From Salinibacillus xinjiangensis (GTDB lineage Bacteria; Bacillota; Bacilli; Bacillales; Alkalibacillaceae), in NCBI RefSeq assembly GCF_009649735.1, contig NZ_WJNH01000019.1:1-45167 (forward strand): a stretch of DNA of 45,167 nucleotides, in the 5' to 3' direction. Shown here one piece after another: positions 39,817-45,167 of the stretch. Each line of letters starts with the position of its first letter. Position 1 is the first letter of the stretch. The notes beneath the pieces are model-generated. The model had not been told where the DNA came from. It saw only the letters and a list, made by a program, of their open reading frames with translations, and searched no databases. Both the position numbers and the translations under genes were made by a program.

Positions 39817-42800
39817 ATGAGAGCTTTAACACTAGATTTGTGTGCGTTTGGACCCTACAAAGAAAAGCAAACCGTTGATTTCACACAGCTTGGTGAGGAA
39901 ACGTTATTTTTAATTACAGGTCCAACTGGCTCTGGAAAGACAACGATTTTTGATGCCATGTGCTTTGCTTTATATGGAAGGGCTAGTGGGGATGACCGCG
40001 ATCATGATACCCTTAGAAGCCACTTTGCACCTGTTGATCAACAAACAGAGGTTGCATTTCGATTTGCGATTCATCAAAAAGAGTTCGAAATCATCCGTCG
40101 CCCTAAACAGATGAAACGAAAAGCCCGAGGAGATGGATACACAGAACAGCCGCCACAGGCCGAAATCTATGAAATTATAAACGGAGAAAAGCATTTACGA
40201 TATGGAAAAGTGAAGGAAGTAAATGAGGCTATAGAGGATATGCTGCAGCTAGATTATGAGCAGTTTCGTAAAATGGTGATGATTCCACAAGGGGAATTCC
40301 GACGCCTTATATCAGAGAATAGTAAGGAACGAGAAGAAATCTTACAGAAGATTTTTCACACCTATTTTTATGATCAAATGACAAAGCGACTCGCTGAGGA
40401 AAGTAAAAGCATTCAGCAGCAGCTAGAGCAAATGACTAGCCAGGAAAACCAGGAAATTTCCTATATTCAATGGCCAGAAGGCTATGATGCGGAGAATCTA
40501 TCACCTAAAGAAGCAAGACAGCTTCTTCAATCATTATTGGAGAAGGAAAAGGAAAAACTAAAGCAACAGGAAAAAAAGCTTCGGGAAATTCAAAACAAAC
40601 AGCAAAAGGCGCAAGACCACTATTATGCCGCGAAGGAACTTGAAAAGCTGTTTGTTGAATTTGAACAACTCAAGGAAAAACGAACAAAACTTCAAGCTCA
40701 GCAATCTGCAATAGAAACGAAAAAGCAGCAATTAAAACAGGCTAAAGATGCAACACAAATTAAAGGCTATGAAAAACAAGTCACACAAAGAAAACAAGAA
40801 TTCGATACGCTACAAAACTCTCTACAGGCAAAAAATAAACAGTTAAGTAAGGTTACCAATCAATTTGAAACGATTGAAAAAGAGTATTTGACAGCTAAGG
40901 TTCAGGAGAAAGAGCGAGAATCGTTAAAGGACTCTGTCAGGATTCTTAATGAGCAGCTGGAAAAACTAAAGCAAGTAAATGTTATCCGTAAACAGAAGCA
41001 GGACCTTACTATGGTTTATAAAAAAGAGCAGCCACAGTTAGAGCAGCTGGATCAAACAGTTGAAGCTAAAGAGAAAAGCATTGAAAAACTAGAGCAGGAA
41101 GTAAGCCAAGGTCAAGAAACAACAGAACAATTTTATGAATTTGCTAACAAAGAAAAGGAATTTGAACAATATATAGCGAAGGGTAAACAATTAAAAAGTG
41201 AATTAGAAACACTGAATAAATATCGAGTAAGATTTCGAGAAATCAAACAAGAGTATGAGCAAGCACAACAATATGTTAAACAGGTGAAAGAAGAGCTGCA
41301 GCAACTAGAGGATGCACAGCGCCAGGAACAAGCGGCAGTATTAGCGAAAACCTTAGCAGAGGGACAAGCCTGTCCTGTTTGTGGGTCCAACCATCATCCA
41401 CAAAAGGCTGAATTTCATGATACATCTATTTCTGATGAGTTGATTGCAGCTCGAAGGAATACACTTGAAAAGAGTGAAAACCAGTTAAATCAGCTTCAAA
41501 ATCAATATGTCGAAATCAGGTCAAACGGAACATCGCAAAATAAGTCTGTTGAAAATCTGCGGCAAGAGATTGCTCAAGCTTCTGGTTTAAGTGTAGATGA
41601 TGATGAATTGGATCAACGGCTAGAAGCATGGGAGCATGAGTTGAAAGGCATTTGCGATAAACGTAAACAGTTGGAGCAACGATTGTTTGAAGTGCAAAAA
41701 AAACAACAAACGATTAAAGACGGAAAACAAGAGCTGGCTGAACTAAAAACGAAACAGCAAAAAACATTCGAAAAGGTTCAAAAGCTTAAAGAGGATCTTG
41801 TTAAAATTCAATCACAGCTGGAAAGTGTATTAGAAAATATTGAAGATCCAAAGGCCAATGAGCAAGAGCTTAAAGAAAAGATTACCAAGACAGAAGAAGA
41901 ATATCAGCGTCAAGTAAATCGATGGAACCAACTGCAAAAGGATTATGAAGCCATTAAGGAGCAAAAACAAACCATTGAAGTCGAACTGAAATCACTTACA
42001 GAACAAATTGAGGCTGCCAAAATAGCTTATGAGCAAGCACAAAAAGAGTTTAAAGCGGAACTGGAAGCGAAGGGATTTGCCGACTATAACGGCTATATGA
42101 AGGCGAAAATGGAAGATTTCCAGCAACAAAAACTAGAAACGGAGATTAAAACCTTTGAAGAGGAGCTCTCCATTACTCAAAACCGTTATGAGCAATTAAC
42201 GATCACATTGGCTGAAAAAGAAAGACCTAAATTGGAATCCATCGAAGCTGGACTCAAACAATTAAATGAAGAGTATAATGAAAATGCTAAGAAAATACAG
42301 CAGCAACAGGTACAGATTGACCGTCATGAAACTACTGCGCAACGACTTGAGGATTTAGCTAGTGAGAAAAAAGAATTAGAGGAAGTATTCTATGATATTG
42401 GTGAATTAGCTAAGCTTGCACGTGGGGATAATCAACTACGTTTATCTTTTGAACGCTATGTATTATCTTCCTTCTTAGATGAAATTTTGTTTCAGGCCAA
42501 TATTCGGCTTGATCAAATGACAGACCATCGTTATCAGCTTAGAAGAAGTGATCAAATTGCAAAACGTGGTGCACAAAGTGGGTTAGACCTAGAAGTGATT
42601 GACAATTACACAGGTCAAAACAGATCTGTAAAGACCCTATCAGGTGGTGAAGGGTTTAAAGCAGCTTTAAGTTTAGCATTAGGGATGGCTGATGTGGTAC
42701 AAGCCCATTCAGGTGGCGTCGAGCTTGATACGCTGTTTATTGACGAAGGATTTGGAACGCTTGATGAGATTTCGCTTGAACAGGCATTAAATTGCTTAAG

Positions 42801-42930
42801 CGATTTACAAAAAGGAAACCGAATGCTTGGGATTATTTCACACGTACCTAAATTAAAGGAAGAAATTAGGGCGAAACTGAATATTACAACCTCGCATTCA
42901 GGTTCACAAGTATCACTGTCGTTGTCTTAG
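39817..42930 (+). CDS. sbcC: Exonuclease SbcCD, SMC-like ATPase subunit SbcC
   Basis: A 1037-residue Rad50-type ATPase. Walker A (GPTGSGKTT) is near residue 40. Long coiled coils cover about 200-510 and 530-880. The zinc hook CPVC at 519-522 lies in the exact centre. The C-terminal lobe has the signature LSGGEGFKAALSLALG and Walker B TLFIDEGFGTLDE. It tethers DNA ends and powers SbcD. The ATG at 39817 has AAAGGGG 8 nt upstream; the frame opens earlier at a TTG within sbcD. The coiled coils are rich in Gln/Glu/Lys, as is usual for this family. Confidence 0.96.
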   Translation: MRALTLDLCAFGPYKEKQTVDFTQLGEETLFLITGPTGSGKTTIFDAMCFALYGRASGDDRDHDTLRSHFAPVDQQTEVAFRFAIHQKEFEIIRRPKQMKRKARGDGYTEQPPQAEIYEIINGEKHLRYGKVKEVNEAIEDMLQLDYEQFRKMVMIPQGEFRRLISENSKEREEILQKIFHTYFYDQMTKRLAEESKSIQQQLEQMTSQENQEISYIQWPEGYDAENLSPKEARQLLQSLLEKEKEKLKQQEKKLREIQNKQQKAQDHYYAAKELEKLFVEFEQLKEKRTKLQAQQSAIETKKQQLKQAKDATQIKGYEKQVTQRKQEFDTLQNSLQAKNKQLSKVTNQFETIEKEYLTAKVQEKERESLKDSVRILNEQLEKLKQVNVIRKQKQDLTMVYKKEQPQLEQLDQTVEAKEKSIEKLEQEVSQGQETTEQFYEFANKEKEFEQYIAKGKQLKSELETLNKYRVRFREIKQEYEQAQQYVKQVKEELQQLEDAQRQEQAAVLAKTLAEGQACPVCGSNHHPQKAEFHDTSISDELIAARRNTLEKSENQLNQLQNQYVEIRSNGTSQNKSVENLRQEIAQASGLSVDDDELDQRLEAWEHELKGICDKRKQLEQRLFEVQKKQQTIKDGKQELAELKTKQQKTFEKVQKLKEDLVKIQSQLESVLENIEDPKANEQELKEKITKTEEEYQRQVNRWNQLQKDYEAIKEQKQTIEVELKSLTEQIEAAKIAYEQAQKEFKAELEAKGFADYNGYMKAKMEDFQQQKLETEIKTFEEELSITQNRYEQLTITLAEKERPKLESIEAGLKQLNEEYNENAKKIQQQQVQIDRHETTAQRLEDLASEKKELEEVFYDIGELAKLARGDNQLRLSFERYVLSSFLDEILFQANIRLDQMTDHRYQLRRSDQIAKRGAQSGLDLEVIDNYTGQNRSVKTLSGGEGFKAALSLALGMADVVQAHSGGVELDTLFIDEGFGTLDEISLEQALNCLSDLQKGNRMLGIISHVPKLKEEIRAKLNITTSHSGSQVSLSLS

Positions 42931-42960
42931 CATAGGGATTTAATAATAGGGGGGATAATC

Positions 42961-43209
42961 ATGTCAGTACCTTTATCCATTGAGTGGCGGATTATTACTG
43001 AAGGACAAGAGAAACGGATTAATGCCAAGGAGAATATTTTTCAAATAACCTTTCCTGGCTATAAAATGTTTCCGATTGACGCGCCCATCGATATCATGCG
43101 TCACGAGGATTCTGACCAGATTGGAACAGCCATTGTGAATAAAATCACCTTTTCTAATAATCAAACGATATGTATTTATCAGCTAGTATCTTTGTATAGT
43201 GTTAATTAA
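42961..43209 (+). CDS. Small DUF2584-like protein
   Basis: An 82-residue protein with a beta-rich pattern: SIEWRIITEGQEKRINAKENIFQITFPGYKMFPIDAPIDI, then an IGTAIVNKITFSNNQTICIYQLVSLYSVN ending. It resembles DUF2584-type Bacillaceae proteins, with the conserved GYKMFPID and YQLVSL-like ends. Function unknown. AGGGGGG precedes the ATG; it follows sbcC after 30 nt and may be read through with it. A terminator lies at 43262-43293. Confidence 0.65.
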   Translation: MSVPLSIEWRIITEGQEKRINAKENIFQITFPGYKMFPIDAPIDIMRHEDSDQIGTAIVNKITFSNNQTICIYQLVSLYSVN

Positions 43210-43261
43210 ATTTGCTTGGTATTTGTAAGTACATCTGTAAAACTGAAGGAAAAATATGATC

Positions 43262-43295
43262 AAATAGCCATCTTATTTAGGTGGCTATTTTTATT
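43262..43295 (+). terminator. Terminator before the sigma factor locus
   Basis: AAATAGCCA, an 11-nt loop and TGGCTATTT followed by TTATTTG form a 9-bp stem 52 nt after the DUF2584-like stop. Confidence 0.75.
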
Positions 43296-43332
43296 TGTTT
43301 ATTCTGAAAAAATGTAAAAAGGTTATATAAAG

Positions 43333-43358
43333 TGAAATAATTAAGTTAATTATTCGAC
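43333..43358 (+). promoter_or_regulatory. ECF-type promoter upstream of the sigma factor gene
   Basis: TGAAAT, a 16-bp AT-rich spacer and CGAC (43355-43358). This resembles the TGAAAC/TGTAAC-N16-CGAC/CGTA promoters of Bacillus ECF sigma factors and suggests autoregulation. The match to the -35 is imperfect. Confidence 0.6.
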
Positions 43359-43398
43359 TAATTATTAAGATTTTTCGATACAGGGGAGAAATGAATGG

Positions 43399-43911
43399 AT
43401 GAATACGAGCAGGATTTCAGAATGGTTTTATGAATATAACAAAGATATTTACCATTTCTTGTTATACTACGTTGGCTCTGGTGATATAGAGGACCTAGTT
43501 CAAGAGGTATTTTTGCGTGCCATGAAAGGGCTTGATTCATATCAGGAAAAATCAAGTCCGAAAACATGGCTATTGTCTATTGCAAGAAATGTTGGAATTG
43601 ATGAAGTGAGAAAAAGAAAGCGCTCCAAAGTAAAACATGTAATAGGCGTTGGCAAATATGAGCCAAAAGATGATCAAAGTCCCGAAAAAATACTTCAATT
43701 AAATGAAGAAAATAGAATTCTTTATCAAGCGATTCAATCTTTAAGAGTCAATTATCGGGATGTTATTTTACTAAGGGCGATTAAAGAAATGTCGGTATCC
43801 GAAACGGCAACGATTTTAAACTGGAATGAAAATAAAGTGCGTATTACGTATCATCGAGCTTTGAAAGCGTTGATGAGAAGGAAGGAGGTAATCCTAAATG
43901 AGGGAGAATGA
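43399..43911 (+). CDS. ECF (sigma-70 group 4) RNA polymerase sigma factor, SigX-like
   Basis: A 170-residue extracytoplasmic-function sigma factor. Region 2 is visible as DIEDLVQEVFLRAMKGLDSYQEKSSPKTWLLSIARNVGIDEVRKRKR, and region 4 as a helix-turn-helix in MSVSETATILNWNENKVRITYHRALKAL. The SSPKTWLLSIAR stretch is close to B. subtilis SigX. It directs transcription in response to envelope stress. The ATG is 9 nt after AGGGGAGA. Its end overlaps the anti-sigma gene by 14 nt. An ECF-like promoter upstream suggests positive autoregulation. Confidence 0.9.
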   Translation: MNTSRISEWFYEYNKDIYHFLLYYVGSGDIEDLVQEVFLRAMKGLDSYQEKSSPKTWLLSIARNVGIDEVRKRKRSKVKHVIGVGKYEPKDDQSPEKILQLNEENRILYQAIQSLRVNYRDVILLRAIKEMSVSETATILNWNENKVRITYHRALKALMRRKEVILNEGE

Positions 43912-45019
43912 ACAATATAAAGAAATAATAGATGAGCTAGATTCCTTACCTGAACCAAACTATGAAAAAGAGTTCGATTCGCAAACACAAAGTAGAATCC
44001 ATGAAAACCTGATGAAGGCGTCAGAAAGAATCAAATCGAAGCAAAAGAGAGGTGCATTTATGAACCGAGTCTCAGCTGGATTGTTTGGTGTTGCAGCTTT
44101 GCTTATCTTCTCATTTGTAGTTTGGACAATTACGAATGATGATCATACAGCTCTAAGCCCTGATCAACAAAGCGACGAAAATATAAATACAATCAAGACT
44201 GTTTTAGAGAACACTTTAACAGGTCCAGACGAGCAGTTGAAAGACATATGGAAAGCTATTGAAAATGGTGAGGATGTGAGCGAAAGAGTAGGAATTACCT
44301 TAGAAGAGTATTCCGAGGAAAAATTTAAACAATATTTTACGGAAGATATGTTTCAGGATTACATTTCAACATACGCATACTCTTATTTACGACCTGCTTA
44401 CTGGAATGATTTTGAGTTAAAAGTTATGCATATCGATGTGAAACCGTCATCGGTAAAAAATAACATTTATGATTTTTCGATAGAGATACAATACCAACAA
44501 GAAAGTAGTGAATCAGAGACTGTTTTCATTAAAGGTCAGGCGAATGTAAACGAAGACGGTAAAATAGAGGAAATAATAATAACAGGTAATGGATTGTTAG
44601 AAACATTAAAGGAATGGAATAATTATGACATTCCAAAAGTTAGTTGGAAGCCATCACCCATATTTGAGCACACAGTTACAGATAAGGAAGGGGATAAACA
44701 CATCTATTCAATCATCGGAAAAGAAGGGAAAATAGGTTTCACAAATACTGAGTTAGTTGCTAGTGAACCAAAAAAACACATGTGGTTTTATTGGGGAGAA
44801 GATAATGTCTATCGTAAATCGGTAGAAGTGATTGGATTGAAAAAAGGTACAGATGATCTAATCAAACTCCATACAGGAACGTTTGATAAAGGAGCACAAG
44901 TAAGTGAAAATAGTGTCAATATGCCATCTAACATGGATTTTCCATCTGCAGGCGTATGGAATATACTAGTTTATATTAATAGGGAATTCTCTGAAAGTAT
45001 TGTTGTGGAAGTGAAATAA
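43898..45019 (+). CDS. Probable transmembrane anti-sigma factor
   Basis: A 373-residue single-pass protein: a short charged cytoplasmic N-terminus (about 1-57), one transmembrane helix (about 58-79) and a large extracytoplasmic domain (about 80-373). Overlap with the sigma gene by 14 nt and a strong AAGGAGGT ribosome site inside the sigma gene make it the likely cognate anti-sigma factor. The cytoplasmic segment lacks a zinc-binding anti-sigma (ZAS) motif. The outer domain has no recognisable family and may sense an envelope signal. The assignment rests mainly on topology and gene order. Confidence 0.78.
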   Translation: MRENEQYKEIIDELDSLPEPNYEKEFDSQTQSRIHENLMKASERIKSKQKRGAFMNRVSAGLFGVAALLIFSFVVWTITNDDHTALSPDQQSDENINTIKTVLENTLTGPDEQLKDIWKAIENGEDVSERVGITLEEYSEEKFKQYFTEDMFQDYISTYAYSYLRPAYWNDFELKVMHIDVKPSSVKNNIYDFSIEIQYQQESSESETVFIKGQANVNEDGKIEEIIITGNGLLETLKEWNNYDIPKVSWKPSPIFEHTVTDKEGDKHIYSIIGKEGKIGFTNTELVASEPKKHMWFYWGEDNVYRKSVEVIGLKKGTDDLIKLHTGTFDKGAQVSENSVNMPSNMDFPSAGVWNILVYINREFSESIVVEVK

Positions 45020-45043
45020 TCTAAAAAAGGGAGTGTAATATGA

Positions 45044-45091
45044 ACTGTGTAAGTAAGAAATGCGTACGGTTTCTTACTTGCACAGTCTTTT
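45044..45091 (+). terminator. Strong terminator after the anti-sigma gene
   Basis: ACTGTGTAAGTAAGAAA and TTTCTTACTTGCACAGT (45044-45060, 45070-45086) pair over 17 bp with one mismatch, followed by CTTTTTATTTG. Confidence 0.85.
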
Positions 45092-45131
45092 TATTTGGTA
45101 GAATAAATATAAAGCTAAAGGAGTGATTTTG

Positions 45132-45167
45132 ATGGGGAAGTCAAAGAGAGATCCTAACTCCGTAGAA
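45132..45167 (+). CDS. Start of a further gene, cut by the window end
   Basis: ATG at 45132 behind AAAGGAGTG opens a frame of twelve codons (MGKSKRDPNSVE) that runs off the window. The basic, polar start recalls small sporulation or stress proteins, but too little is visible to assign it. Confidence 0.5.
   Translation, partial: MGKSKRDPNSVE

Overview
This window looks like chromosomal DNA of an endospore-forming member of the Bacillaceae (low-GC Firmicutes). The evidence is an AT-rich sequence with strong AGGAGG-type ribosome binding sites, a B-type RNase P RNA, sporulation and spore genes (a SpoIIP-type autolysin, CotD-like coat protein, a small SspM-like spore protein), and a gene order that follows the Bacillus subtilis dinG-ypmA-ypmB-aspB-asnS-dnaD-nth / ponA-recU / yppC-sspM-yppE-cotD-ypsA-gpsB-rnpB-ypsC block. 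I cannot name the species from sequence alone.

Layout. 1-209 holds one copy of a dispersed repeat with a 111-nt hairpin core. 290-8887 carries DinG nuclease, a degenerate metallo-beta-lactamase-fold exported protein, YpmA/YpmB, aspartate aminotransferase, asparaginyl-tRNA synthetase, DnaD and endonuclease III. 8922-12150 (minus) is the recU-ponA operon for junction resolution and cell-wall synthesis. 12241-17918 is the yppC-to-ypsC block, with an extra cytidine deaminase and the RNase P RNA. 17919-19276 is an apparent insertion carrying a lipoprotein gene. It is flanked on its far side by a decayed second copy of the last ~147 bases of ypsC and what looks like the ancestral ypsC terminator.

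19373-28165 carries SpoIIP, an M32 carboxypeptidase, a three-gene ba3-type cytochrome oxidase operon (minus), an SDR oxidoreductase flanked by two related palindromes, a type III polyketide synthase with its methyltransferase partner, and a two-domain sulfurtransferase. 28215-30650 (minus) holds a queuosine-precursor transporter under an apparent preQ1-I riboswitch, a lytic transglycosylase, two more copies of the dispersed repeat in opposite orientations, and a cold-shock protein with a long structured leader. 30743-33329 carries small enzymes and membrane proteins; 33359-34366 (minus) a NlpC/P60 peptidoglycan hydrolase. 34487-37933 has thyA-dfrA and a twin-arginine translocase set with two TatA genes and one TatC. 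37930-42930 is a DNA-damage-related cluster: a YolD-like gene and a small WYL-like gene diverge from an interval holding two near-consensus LexA boxes, followed by sbcD-sbcC. The window closes with a DUF2584-like protein, an ECF sigma factor preceded by an ECF-type promoter and coupled to a membrane anti-sigma factor, a strong terminator and the first codons of another gene.

Most of the window is ordinary Bacillaceae core genome. The parts most worth a second look are the dispersed hairpin repeat, the ypsC 3'-end duplication around an inserted lipoprotein gene, the preQ1 riboswitch, the structured csp leader, the LexA-controlled divergent pair, and the ECF autoregulatory promoter. No CRISPR array, integrase, transposase gene, tRNA or rRNA was seen.
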